A stretch of 64,000 nt of DNA. Origin: Jacaranda mimosifolia (Eukaryota; Streptophyta; Magnoliopsida; Lamiales; Bignoniaceae). The stretch covers positions 21,061,001 to 21,125,000 of the forward strand of contig CM032128.1 in the NCBI GenBank assembly GCA_018894105.1, written 5' to 3'. Below are positions 12,301 through 23,900 of the stretch, one piece after another. The first letter of the stretch is position 1, and each line of letters starts with the position of its first letter. The notes below the pieces were generated by a model. It did no database searches. It saw only the letters and a program-made list of their open reading frames with translations, and was not told the origin of the DNA. A program made the position numbers and the translations under genes.

Positions 12301-12705
12301 ATTCAAACTCAAGTAAACTCCTTGACATGAGTATAAATTATCGACCAAATTCAAGTGGACTCCTTGACACGAGTATAAAATGTCTATTCAAGTTAAATAT
12401 GCTCCTTAACGCAAAGCCTAAACTCATGTTATTCCTGGCCCGCATGAGTATAAACTGTGTACGATATTCCCCTCAAAAGGATATTTACTTTGAATTATGT
12501 TATGACTTAGCCCTTTTATTGGGCACTTATGACTTAACCCTTTTATTGGGCACCATAGCTTGAGGAATGCTTAGAAGATGTTGTCTCAAACATATGTGAA
12601 AAAAAAAATTGGGAGAGAAAAAAAGAGAACTTCTCAAATACTTCAAGCCTTACCTCTTTCGTGGATGATGGCACATCTTTCATCAAGTCTTGAAGTGGGG
12701 GCATT

Positions 12706-13451
12706 TGTAGACATATCAATTTTTGCCCAATTGAAGAGTGACACGTACAAAATAATATGTTAGTTATTAATTCAAAATTTTCTATTTATCTTGGAATTTA
12801 TTAAATTTAATTCCAAAAGATAAATAGTTAATTTTAATTAATAATCTAGTATTTTTTTTTTGTTCATATCAAATGTTGATAAGTATCAAAGATAAAGTGT
12901 CTATGCCTATGGACCAATCAAATCAAAGAAATTTGATACTATATATTGATATTATCTCTTCACACTTGATATTATCTTATTAAAGAGATAACTCTTAAAG
13001 AAGTTCAAGTCAATTTGGAAGTCTTCCATCAAACATCTATATAAATAGGGTGATCGAGGCTCATTCAACACACAACACAAATTTCAGCAAATGGGGGAGC
13101 TTTGAAGGAGTCCAGCAATTCTCTCAATTAAATTCAAGAAGATTCACGAAGTTTACGGCATTCTTCGCGAAGCTCATATACTTTGGCATTTGATTCGAGA
13201 TTAAGGTGCGAAGCCCTCGAATTGGCGTTATTTTTCTTCAAACCAAATTTAAGGAGATCCACGACATTCAAAGTGTTCTTCGCGGAACTCATTAAATTCA
13301 AGATCATATTTGGAAGGAAAGAATAAGAGGATTAGATTAGACATTGAATCCACAGTTGATTGATAAGTTTGAATTTCATTTTATTTGTACATATATATTT
13401 TTTTTTGTCTTGTAATTTTATTTATTGCAGACAAAGAATTTTGCGGTTACA
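12706..13451 (+). repeat. 3' LTR
   Basis: 746 bp, partner of the copy at 9617-10363. It ends TTGCGGTTACA and is followed directly by the aacta target duplication. It would supply the polyadenylation signal for the element. Confidence 0.92.
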
Positions 13452-14867
13452 AACTATTGTAGTGTTGTTTGGTTTGCATGATTATTTGTAAATATACCCA
13501 CATGATTGTTATTTAGTTGGAGGTATAATAGTCCTTGTCATTTGATTATTCTCATGAAATGACCATGTTATCTTTGATTAGTTTGCAATTCTATAAATTT
13601 TGGGTTTAATTACTTATATTTACAATTAATTTAATTTGATGGGTCTATGAAATAATTCAATTAAAGATTACTATATAGTTTGTATAGTTTAACTTGAATC
13701 TCGCAAAATAAAAATAATTGATATATTATTAATTGGAGTGTGTGTGTGTATATATATATATCTTAACTCATCTTAAAAGTAATTATACTTAAATTTATAT
13801 AGTTAATTCACAATCATATACATAATTAATTAACAAGTTGTTAAGAGTCTAAATTGGTCATGAAGCAACTAAATTTTGCAAATTAATTTATGGACTAAAA
13901 AGACTTTTTATTGCAAAAGGGAGCCAACTCTATCAAATGGGATAAGTTATCTTAGGGGGTGGTGGGTTTAGTTATACCACAAGTTATGATTAAATATACG
14001 GGCCTAATGATAAGTTACGGGCCTATGAGTAAACAAACACACAAACCAAACATGAGACTATACATGATAATTTTTCCTAATCTTTAGTTATACCTCCAAC
14101 CAAACTTGCCCTTAATATTTTAATGACTTTTGAATTTTTCCTCTGATTTGATAACAAGCTATGGAATTTTTACTTTATGTGACGGCCAACTTCATCATTA
14201 TGCAAATTATGTATGTATGTATATATATATATCAAATACAAATTAATTTTTAGCATAATAAATATGAGAATATGTATAAATAATATAATTACTCAAAAAT
14301 ATTTTATGCACTCATAAACTGTGTGCAAATGACTTTTACTAATATAAATAGGGGCACTTATTAAAAAGTACCAAAATCACTTTCCAAATTTATGTTCAGT
14401 CCCCACTTGAATTTTTATAGAATGAACTCCTTAATTTTGTTAAAATTTTAGAGATCACTCCTTACCCACTTAATTTGACAAAAGTACCCTTAAGTACAAT
14501 ATTTTTCACTCATTTTCTTCACTTCTTTTCTATCCACACAACCAAACACCCTTTATCTCCATTCCCAAACACTAAATCCTACCTTCATCTTTCATTATCA
14601 GAAATAGAAAAAAAAAAAGTCAAAGAAGCAAATTGAGCTTGACGACGCGAACGAGGAGCCCAATGGCACCACCACCACTAGCTCGACCACCGCATTTCCA
14701 CCTTCTCAGTTTATTTTCATCATTTTCAGGTTATTTTCTCAGTTTATTACCAGGTCATTATCTTCATCTTGTATTTTTTTTCTTAATCAGCAAAAAGAGT
14801 ATTTGCCGAAGATGTGGGTATGAAGAAGGGGATGAATTTTGAAGAACTTCAGACTATATCATTTGTA

Positions 14868-15295
14868 TTGGAATTGTAGTAGTATATAATCTATTTATGT
14901 AAAGTACATTTTACAAGAAATTATAGTATAAAATATTCTATCTTTCAGTACATTTTAAAAGAAATTGTAGTATATAATTTATTTATCTAAAGTACATTTT
15001 ACAAGTGATTGTAGTACAAAATGTTCAACCTTTCAATAAACATTATTTGAAAGTGGTAGTATATAATTTGTTTATCTAAAGTACATTTTACAAGCAATTG
15101 CAATACAAAATATTCAACATTTTAGTACACATTATCTAAAAGTAGAAGTATATAATCTGTTTATGTAAAGTATATTTTACAAGCAATTGTAGTACAAAAC
15201 ATTCAATATTTCAGTACACATTATCTAAAAATAGGAATATATAATCTGTTTATGTAAAGTATATATTTACAAGAAATTGTAGCACAAAACATTCA
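14868..15295 (-). repeat. Left arm: about 5 inverted copies of the 89-bp unit
   Basis: Units carry agtacattttacaag, gtagtacaaaa, ttcagtacacattatct and gtagtatataatctg in this order. This is the reverse complement of the unit repeated at 18045-19495. Together the arms could pair into a long stem. Confidence 0.85.
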
Positions 15296-15905
15296 AGTTT
15301 TATATTTCAACCTAAAATTGTATTTCATTTTACCTAAAATTGTACTCTATTATTTAAGTTTTATACTTTAAGTGTTCTACTAATTGATTATCCAAAATTG
15401 TACTACAATTGCTAGCGTCTTATACTTCAAGTGTTCTGGAATTATATTTCTTTTTATATAAAATTGTACTTCGTTTATCTGAAATTGTACTTCATTTTAT
15501 ACTTTATTTTACATAAAATTGTACTCTATTATTGAATTTCTATACTTCAAGGGTTTTATTTATTAATTATCCAAAATTATACTGCAATCACTAGGGTTTT
15601 ATTCTTCAAGTGTTCTAAAATTATACTTCTTTTTATATAAAATTGTACTTCATTACCTAAAATTATACTTTATTTTACATAAAATTGTACTCTATTATTT
15701 AAGTTTTATACTTCAAGGGTTCTACTAATTGATTATCCAAAATTGTACTGTAATTGTTGGCATCTTATACTTGAAGTGTTTTGGAATTGTACTCCATTTT
15801 TTATAAAATTGTACTTCGTTTATCTGAAATTGCACTTCATTTTATACTTTATTTTACCTAAAATCGTACTCTATTATTGAAGTTCTACACTTCAAGTGTT
15901 CTATT
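15295..15905 (+). repeat. About 175-bp tandem repeat, three copies
   Basis: The word tattatttaag, or tattattgaa, recurs at 15348, 15528, 15693 and 15872, spacings of 180, 165 and 179. Each unit contains several aaaattgtactt words. It is non-coding. It shares the TGTACTT word with the other arrays of this element. Confidence 0.82.
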
Positions 15906-16098
15906 TGTTGATTTAGCATGAAAATGTAGCATGTGCATGTTGTCCGAGATATCAGTGTTTTTGTACTTCAATAATGGGAGATTTATACTTGATTTCGGGA
16001 CATATGTACTTTATTGCGGTAATTATGTATTAGATTTAGAGTGAAAAGGTAGCATGTGCATGTTGTCCTAGAGCATGAACAAATGTGTGAGATATTAC

Positions 16099-16779
16099 TA
16101 GGGGTGGGCGTTCGGATCGGGTAGTTCGGGTTGGGTACCCAATTTTTCGAGTAGCAATTTTAGCTACCCGACACCGACCCAAAATTGTCGGGTATCCGAA
16201 TATATCGGGTACCCGACATAATTTTTAAAAAAAAAAAAGTAATATAAATATTATCTAAAAAGTCTAAAAAAAAAAAGAAAAAAGAAAGGGAAATGAACTT
16301 TGGCCTTTGTTAGACTAACAGAGGCCAAAGGCCAAAATTTGGCCATTGTTAAGTGTGTTAACAGTGGATACTTAACAGTGGCCAAATTTTAGCTTTTTAA
16401 AATATATATATATATACACACACACACACACCATATACATAAATATTGGATATAATAAGCATTATAAATTATATATTTATGTATAATAAGTATCTTTACA
16501 TATATTATATATATTGGATATATATAGATATATATGTATTTTTATATACAATACATATAAATATACTTATTATATATATTATATAATATATATTTATTTA
16601 TATATAAATTAAAATCGAGTACCCGAACTATCCGATCGGGTAGGACTTCCTACCCGATATCCGACCTGAAATTTCATTCGGGTATCGGGTACCCAATTCG
16701 CATTTTTTTAAAAATAAAAAACGATATCCGATCGGATTGGGTCGGTACCCGAATTACCCGATCCGAGCGCCCACCCCTA
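16099..16779. mobile_element. hAT-type non-autonomous element B
   Basis: The ends are TAGGGGTGGGCGTTCGGATC and, reverse-complemented, TAGGGGTGGGCGCTCGGATC. The exact 8-bp duplication gatattac lies at 16091-16098 and 16780-16787. The subterminal arms are packed with CGGGTACCCG words. The core has GGCCAAA palindromes like those of element A, and TA-rich and CA-rich microsatellites (16405-16430). Length is 681 bp with no coding. It is inserted in the foldback MULE. Confidence 0.9.
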
Positions 16780-16799
16780 GATATTACTTCAATAAGGGA

Positions 16800-17900
16800 T
16801 ATTTTATATAAAGTGTATTTCAATATAACACCATATATACTTCATTTGTTCTATATTTGTACTTCATTTATACTGAAAATATACTACCAGAGCATTAACA
16901 AATGCGTGATATATTACTTCAATAAGGGATATTTATACTTGATTTCAGGACAAACGATAGTCTCAAGATATTGTATTTGACCCTCACTATAATTATTAGA
17001 GACTAATTATTTAATTGCATAAAGTGTACTTCAACATAACACCATATATACTTCATTTGTTTTGTATTTGTACTTCATTTATACTGAAAATATACTACCA
17101 GAGCATGAACAAATACATGAGATATTACTTCAACAAGGAATATTTATACTTAATTTCAGGACATATGTACTTCATTGTGGCAATTGTGTACTTGATTTCA
17201 TGTTTTTTGTACTAATAGTGATGAACTTGAGTTTTGTTCCATGATTTGCCTTTTATTTCTTGGTAATTAACAACCAAAACTCTAAAAATATGTGTAATAT
17301 TTAGTATGGTGTGAATAAAATAATGTTAAAGTATTAAAATGATAACCACTAGTGTTCAACAAATCAGAGTTATCATTTGTAGTATCCAAAGTATACTTAT
17401 GCATTGAAAGTTGTAAACACATGAGCATTTGACAATCATATCCATCTATCACTAGTACAAATATGTACTTCACCTAGTTTGATAGTCTCAAAATATTGTA
17501 CTTGATCTTCACTACAATTATTAGAGATAAATTATTCAATTGCATAAAGTGTACTTCAACATAACACCTTATGTACTTCGTTTGTTCTGTATTTGTACTT
17601 CATTTCTAGCATATTGTGTTGAACCTCGCTACAATATTTCACTTTAATTGAAATGTACTTCAACATAACGTTATATATATTTCGTTTGTTCTATATTTAT
17701 ACTTTATTTCCCGCATATTATACTGGACCTCACTATAATATTTCACTTTAATTGAAGAATACTTCAACATAATACCATATATACTTCATTTGTTCTGTAT
17801 TTGTACTTGATTTTCCGCATATTGTACTGAATCTCGCTACAATATTTCACTTTAATTGAATGGTACTTCAACATAACATCATATCCATGTATATATAAAA
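16800..17900 (+). repeat. Central repeats of the foldback element
   Basis: Two kinds of unit are present. One contains acttcaataagggatatttatacttgatttcagg (in parts) and recurs near 15970, 16918 and 17128. The other, about 105 bp, starts gtacttcaacataac and recurs near 17549, 17661, 17756 and 17864. All share TGTACTTCA-like words. Short open frames here are repeat artefacts. Confidence 0.75.
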
Positions 17901-18018
17901 AGGAGTCTTCTTCAATGCATCAAAATATTTTGACCCCATCTTGGATTTCATATGCTCCAATTTAGCCTGAAAATATTGGAGGAGCAACGAGGGCAGACCT
18001 CATTGTGTCTTGCTTTTG
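17868..18018 (-). pseudogene. Short protein remnant at the core of the foldback MULE
   Basis: On the minus strand, after an acceptor-like TTGCAG, an open segment reads AKARHNEVCPSLLLQYFQAK, then LEHMKSKMGSKYFDALKKTP, then FYIYMDMML and a stop at 17868-17870. Its non-repetitive, lysine-rich character differs from the surrounding repeats. The KYFDALKKTPF ending faintly resembles the N-terminal region of proteins carried by Ulp1-protease-bearing plant MULEs (DUF1985-like). That link is inference from memory of the family. It is the only coding-like relic found inside this element. Confidence 0.35.
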
Positions 18019-18044
18019 CTGCAATCAAATAAAGAAAAATTAGT

Positions 18045-19495
18045 ATATAAACAGATTATATACTACTACTTTTAGATAATGTGTACTAAAAGATTGAATG
18101 TTTTGTACTACAGTTACTTGTAAAATGTACTTCAAATACATAGATTATATACTGCTACTCAGATAATGTGTACTGAAAGGTTGAATATTTTGTACTACAG
18201 TTGCTTCTTAAATGTACTTCAGATACTCAGATTATGTACTACCACTTTCAGATAACGTGTACTGAAAGGTTGAATGTTTTGTACTACAGTTTCTTCTAAA
18301 ATGTACTTCAGATACTCAGATTATGTACTACCACTTTCAGCTAATGTATACTGAAACTTGAATATTTTGTACTATAGTTGCTTTTAAAATATACTTCAGA
18401 TATCCAGATTGTATACTACCACTTTCAGATAACGTGTACTGAAAGGTTGAATGTTTTGTACTACAGTTTCTTCTAAAATGTACTTCATATACTCAGATTA
18501 TGTACTACCACTTTCAGCTAATGTATACTGAAACTTGAATATTTTGTACTATAGTTGCTTTTAAAATATATTTCAGATATACAGATTATATACTACCACT
18601 TTCAGATAATGTGTACTGAAAACTTAAATGTTTTGTACTACAGTTGCTTCTAAAATGTACTTCAGATACACAGATTATATACTACACTTTCAGATAATGT
18701 GTACTGAAAGGTTGAATGTTTTGTACTACAGTTGCTTGTAAAATGTACTTCAAATACACATATTATATACTACCACTCAGACAATGTGTACTAAAAGGTC
18801 GAATATTTTGTACTATAATTGCTTCTAAAATGTACTTCAGATACTCAAATTATGTACTACCACTTTCAGATAACGTGTATTGAAAGGTTGAATGTTTTGT
18901 ACTACCGTTGCTTCTAAAATGTACTTCAAATACTCAGATTATGTACTATCACTTTCAGATAATCTGTACTGAAAGCTTGAATATTTTGTACTATAATTGC
19001 TTCTAAAATATACTTTAGATATACATACTATATACTACCATTTTTAAATAATGTGTACTGAAAGGTTGAATATTTTTGTACTACAGTTTCTTCTAAAATG
19101 TACTTCAGATATACAGATTATATACTGCACTTTCAGATAATGTGTACTGAAAGCTTTAATGTTTTGTACTACAGTTGTTTCTAAAATATACTTTAGACAT
19201 ACAGATTATATACTACCGCTTTCAGATAATGTGTACTGAAAACTTGCATATTTTGTACTACAGTTACTTCTAAAATGTACTTTAGATACATAGATTATAT
19301 ACTACACTTTCAGATAATGTGTACTGAAAGGTTGAATATTTTTGTACTACAATTGCTTTTAAAATGTACTTCAGATACACATATTATATACTACACTTTT
19401 AAATAATATGTACTGAAAGCTTCAATATTTTGTACTACAGTTGCTTGTAAAATGTACATTACACAAACAGATTATATACTACTATTTTCAGATAA
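18045..19495 (+). repeat. Right arm: about 16 copies of an 89-bp tandem repeat
   Basis: Units read gtactgaaaggttgaatg, then ttttgtactacagttgct, then aaaatgtacttcagat and attatgtactaccactttca. Starts at 18169, 18258, 18345 and 18435 give a period of 87-90 bp. Divergence between units is moderate. It is the inverted partner of the array at 14868-15295. Confidence 0.92.
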
Positions 19496-20225
19496 TTACA
19501 AGGTATAATTTCAGATATAAAAAGTATAAACCCCAAGAAAGTGAAGTTTAACTTTCATGTCTTTCAAGTGCAGATAAAAGATTTTTAAATATTACAACAA
19601 AAATAATATATAACAAATGGATTAAAGTTTTTAACAACTAAAAAAGAGTTCAAACAAAGAAAGATGAGAAAATCTATTTGTAAAACTTATAAAACTGAAA
19701 AGTACACATATTTGAAAGAAAGCAAAGTCCCGAAATGAGTAGCAGAAAACATACCTTTCTGAACCATGTTTTTTTCCTTATGTTCTTCGTTCCTTGTTGG
19801 TGCTCATGATTGTTCCATTTTCCTAAGTTGCAGAGTAGTCGGGCTTTCTTTCTTTTTTTTTCCCCTTCTTGTGTCGATTTCGTTTTCCCTTTCCCGTTCT
19901 TTCTTTCGTTCGCACCCTTTTGTTGGCAGACAAGAAACTGTTTTTCGCGCCTTTTGTTCTTCAGAGGAGAAAACGGTTTCCAAACAAAAAAAGACGTGCT
20001 TTTGAAGAAAAGTTGTCATTTAATAGAGTGAAAAGAAGAAAACTGCCATTTGCTGGTTTTTTTTTGTTATTTTGGCTAGGTACAAGGGTATTTAAGTTTT
20101 TCTCAAACATTTGGGGAGTGATTCTTAAAGTTTTGAAAAAATTAGAGAGTTTAGTGTTTAAAAAATTAAGTGGGGAGTAAAGTGTAAAATGAAAGTAGGT
20201 AAAGGAATTTTATCCTAATTAACCG

Positions 20226-20978
20226 ATATAAATACAACAAATAAATTTACATCATATAGAGTTAAAATTTCCATTGTTGTCCTTAAAACTTGCGTAGAAT
20301 TGAAAACGTTTAGGAATAAAATAATAATTTCAATTGAAGTCCTAAAAGACTTTTTGCCTTCCCGCCATTTCTACAGTTTCGAGCGCGTACGCGCAGCCCG
20401 TCAATCCCTAGAGAGCCTAGAGAGCATCACGCAACGGCAACTTCCAGTGATTCGCCTTTAAAGTTGTAATTTCTCAAATTTTTGTCCTTCTAAGTATAGG
20501 TACTTCTGTACTTCGTACTCTGGTTGGCGGTTCCATATTTTCTCTTTTTATCGATGTATTCATAATTTGCTGATTTTGATTGATATTTAGGTATTTCATA
20601 GATTTTTTGTTGTTCTTAATTATACGGTTTTTTTTTCCTCCTCATTCTGCGCATAGCCTGAGACATTGCAATTCACGTTTAATTTTTTATCATTTGCTTA
20701 TTGTTTTCCAGTTTTTGTCTTTATACGTAATTAGATTGTGAAATAGTCGATTTTCCATTTGATGATTAGTTTTGGTTTTAGGAGAGCCTATATTTGGTCA
20801 AAGCTTTCTTTGATCGCATTTATCTGCAATTTTTATCCGGTTTAATTTGCATATTTCAGAAGTTTCTTTCTTTTGATTTCAGGTTCCTATTACTATCTAT
20901 TAATACGTTTTCTCTCATTTCTCTCCTCACTTTTCTGTGGCTTAGCTGAGACTGTGCAAAGATATCGAATGCTACGCA
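20226..20978 (+). promoter_or_regulatory. Promoter and 5' leader region of the host gene
   Basis: Only about 150 bp separate the end of the foldback MULE from a distinctly GC-richer stretch (20379-20440, containing gcgcgtacgcgcagcccg). From there the sequence turns T-rich, as in plant leader introns; a likely leader intron acceptor is tgatttcag at 20881. The initiator ATG is at 20979, and an out-of-frame ATG lies 10 bases upstream at 20969. No TATA box was assigned with confidence. The transcription start is not determined. Confidence 0.4.
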
Positions 20979-23900
20979 ATGTTACAATGGATGGGTGGAT
21001 CAAGGCGGAAAGTGACAACCGTAAGTTTTATGAGTAAAACTTCTTCCATCCTACGTCACTACTGTGTGAACCGAGGGCTTCTACCAGTTCATAAAAGAAA
21101 AAACCCTAGCGACCATTTATCTTTTGAGAAATATCCATTCACATTTGGTGATGGATTCATTGCTGAACAAGTGAAAAAGCTGTGAGAAGTGATATGCAGA
21201 GTAACTATTATCTAAGAAATGATATTTGGTAAACTTATAAAAACAAATTGATTCTTAGATCAAAAATTCTTTAAAAATACATCTAGATTATACAGGTTGG
21301 CCTATGAGGTGGCCTGGTTGATGGACTACTATTTCTGGCCCTAAGTTTTCTTTATTCCATTTCTAGTTCTCCTAGAGATTTGGGTACTCACCAAACTTGC
21401 TATTAAGCCAGTCAATGAGAAGCAGTTCTTTGAGCTTGAGTGAGCACCATCTGACCATTGTTTTCTCGACAATAAATAATAAATAGCTTAAGAAGTCTTA
21501 AATCTACTGTGCTTTTCCTTGCTCTAGTCTCTTATTTATACTTGGCTCTGTGAACTCATTATATCCAAAGGCTTATCTTGTGGCGCCACTTGTTGTTGGA
21601 GAACCCAGTTTGTACCATTTACAGTGTGACGATCCAATAACACAATAGGGTTAATCGAAGTCATTCCTATCTTAATTCTGTTTATAGTAAACTTTTAGCT
21701 CTATGTTGCATCTAAAGGTAAAAGTAGATCTAAACAGATGTCTATCTTCTTTTGTTCTGTCATTTTGGTTTTTTAAGTCAACATTAGCAAAATTGATGTG
21801 ATTCTTGCTATAAATCATTTCAGTTTCTTGTTTTACTTTATTTTGATATAAGAAGCATTTTTTCTTTCATGGGCTGTACATTATGCCATTTAATCATGCT
21901 GGGATGGAAAAATTGCAGTCGAGAAAGTCAACCCATAAAAGGTACAACACATATTCTGTCACTTTGTGCTGATTTTCAGCCAAAGTTCTTGTGATTTACC
22001 ACATGAGATGGAGTTAGCTTACTTTATGTAAACTGACCAACAGTTCAAATCAATATAGGCAAAAACAATATTTTGAGCAAAGGAAACGACAGCAGCAGTG
22101 GCAAACAGCTGGTTTGGAGAGCTATGCTGATGAAAAACGCTCATGCACTCTACATTGTGAAAATAATAGATCACTTGATATTCTTAGTCTGGTAAATGTA
22201 TCAACTGTAGCTCAGAAACAGAAGATCAATAGCCTCAATGGTAATTTATCTTTTGAGCTTTGAAGAGCCAAAAATTTCTTAGAGATTCTTATTCTCTTAT
22301 GTGAATGAGGATCTCATAGATCCATGTTATTCATGACCACTCGTAAACTGTTGGATATGATAATATTTTTGATAGATATAAGTAGTTGTTATTCTCTTTA
22401 CTTATGTTATATGCTTGTCCTCTCTGACATAGTATTTTAGAAATGAGGAAACTAAAGATTTACTTTGGTCCATCTCTTATTGATTAACTTCAGTTTTATT
22501 TTAAGATAGAAATACATTTAGATCCGTGCTTCTTTGCCAAAATTAAGCAAACCAATTATACTAGTGACACCTATTCTCTTTATTCCCTGCTATTACAAAC
22601 AAATTCAGTGTAAATCTATTTTTGCTGAACTTTCATAGACAATTTCTTTGCAGGTCGCTACTTTCTGATATTGCATTGCTTTGCAACTTTGCAAGCTTAA
22701 GCACATTTGACTTTACAAGCAGAATAAATTTTAAATCAATAAATTCTAGAATGCATAAACACGCGAACGATACGTTGACATTTACTCTTGGTTAATGACT
22801 GGTCTGTGCTCTAAATATAACAATGATGTACTTTTTGTTCAAAGGTTTCCTAATTTATAGCCTGCTTTTTTGATGACATGTTTGAATATTTCCATTGAAA
22901 CTTCGATCAGAAAAAAGTAGAAGAGGAAGCAGATATTAAAGAACCTATATAGGGGTGTCAATGGTGCGGGTTGGGCAGGTTTTGTTATTTTTTCCCCAAC
23001 AGACATCTGCGCTTTTGAATTTATGTTACCCAAGTCCTACACGATGACATTGTAACCACACTTTGTGGCTTGCTTGCATTTGTGTGGGTTGGAATGGTAT
23101 TTGCAGTTTTATATTTCAATATTGAGTTTTACTTTTCAAATTCTATAATTTCAGTGTCAATAAATTTATATTATAATATACGTTAAACTTTTACTCTTTA
23201 TTTCATCTATTATGTATATAGTGAAGTAAAATGTGAGACCTCAATGTTCAAAGTATGTCCCTAGAAGGAATCAATGTCAACTTGTTCTTTCTATTTTAAC
23301 ATGGCAAACAATTAATAAATCTTAGTTCTTGTAAGAAATACTATTGAGCATTAGAGTTTAATATTGATTATATTATTATCTTTTTCATATTCTAATTAGT
23401 TTTCCTTTTCTTTCTTCAAAAGCAAAGGACAACTCATCAGGGGATGAGGATTTCACTTTGACCCATCAATTTAAGCACCCTCCTCCAGCTATTCTCATCA
23501 ATGACGGCATTCCTGTAGATGAACCTGAAATAAATGAAGACAGTATGCTTCATAATTAATTTGTTTCTTGTGCTCTGACTATGCCATTCATTTACTGCTT
23601 ATGATGGTAGTTATTGTATGTAAACAGAGTCTAGGCATCATCCTCTATTTGTTTCAGGAACTTCATCGAGCTGTGATACAGAGGCTGAATCTTCAAAGAA
23701 GTAAGCTTGGCTCAATGTGAAATATATAGCATTGGAACCATTGATTTGATTTCTTTCAATTATATTGATCTCTAAATTTATTCAAAAGAGTACACAGTGG
23801 CAACTTTATAAGCAGGTTTACCTTTTTTCATTATATATATTGACTGAAATTTTGTGGAAGTTGTATAATGTGCAGTTAATGTGTGCTGCATTCTGTTGTC

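Larger units (their letters stand above)
9617..13451 (+). mobile_element. Complete non-autonomous LTR retrotransposon (gag only)
   Basis: Two near-identical LTRs (9617-10363 and 12706-13451) start TGTAGACATATC and end in TTACA. The exact 5-bp target duplication aacta lies at 9612-9616 and 13452-13456. The interior is only about 2.3 kb and holds a gag-like region (10429-11590) followed by a non-coding 82-bp tandem repeat. There is no protease, reverse transcriptase, RNase H or integrase. A purine tract (tgaagtgggggcat) just before the second LTR is a plausible polypurine tract. It must have been mobilised by a related Ty3/gypsy element in trans. The similar LTRs imply a fairly recent insertion. 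Confidence 0.9.
9530..14111. mobile_element. Tourist-like element split by an LTR retrotransposon
   Basis: The left terminus GGGCAAGTTTGGTTGGA and the reverse complement of the right terminus match over 17 bp. TTA duplications lie at 9527-9529 and 14112-14114. Removing the LTR element and one copy of its duplication leaves about 740 bp of non-coding, AT-rich sequence. This fits a long Tourist-like MITE into which the LTR element later jumped. Confidence 0.7.
14351..20225. mobile_element. Foldback/Mutator-like element made of tandem repeats
   Basis: A 9-bp target duplication, atataaata, lies at 14342-14350 and 20226-20234. The outer 130 bp of both ends are diverged inverted repeats: the left shows CCCCACTTGAATTT, ACTCCTTAATTTTG and GATCACTCC in the same order as the reverse complement of the right end (CCCCACTTAATTTT, ACTCTCTAATTTTT, AATCACTCC). 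The inner arms carry inverted tandem repeats of about 89 bp, with about 5 copies on the left and 16 on the right. The centre consists of other repeat families plus a short protein remnant at 17868-18018. Long repeat-built inverted arms and a 9-bp duplication fit a MULE of foldback (FARE-like) architecture. No transposase remains. Confidence 0.75.

Noticed and set aside
14633..14842. 69-codon plus-strand open frame at the left of the foldback MULE
   Set aside because: Looks somewhat protein-like (PPPLARPPHF) but lies in the terminal region, is short, and has no recognisable domain or splice partner.
17015..17244. Open frames in the centre of the foldback element
   Set aside because: They are translations of tandem repeat units and recur with the repeat.
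19766..20180. Several overlapping open frames on both strands at the right end of the foldback element
   Set aside because: Overlapping frames in T- and A-rich sequence with no shared homology; probably chance. A decayed exon cannot be fully excluded.
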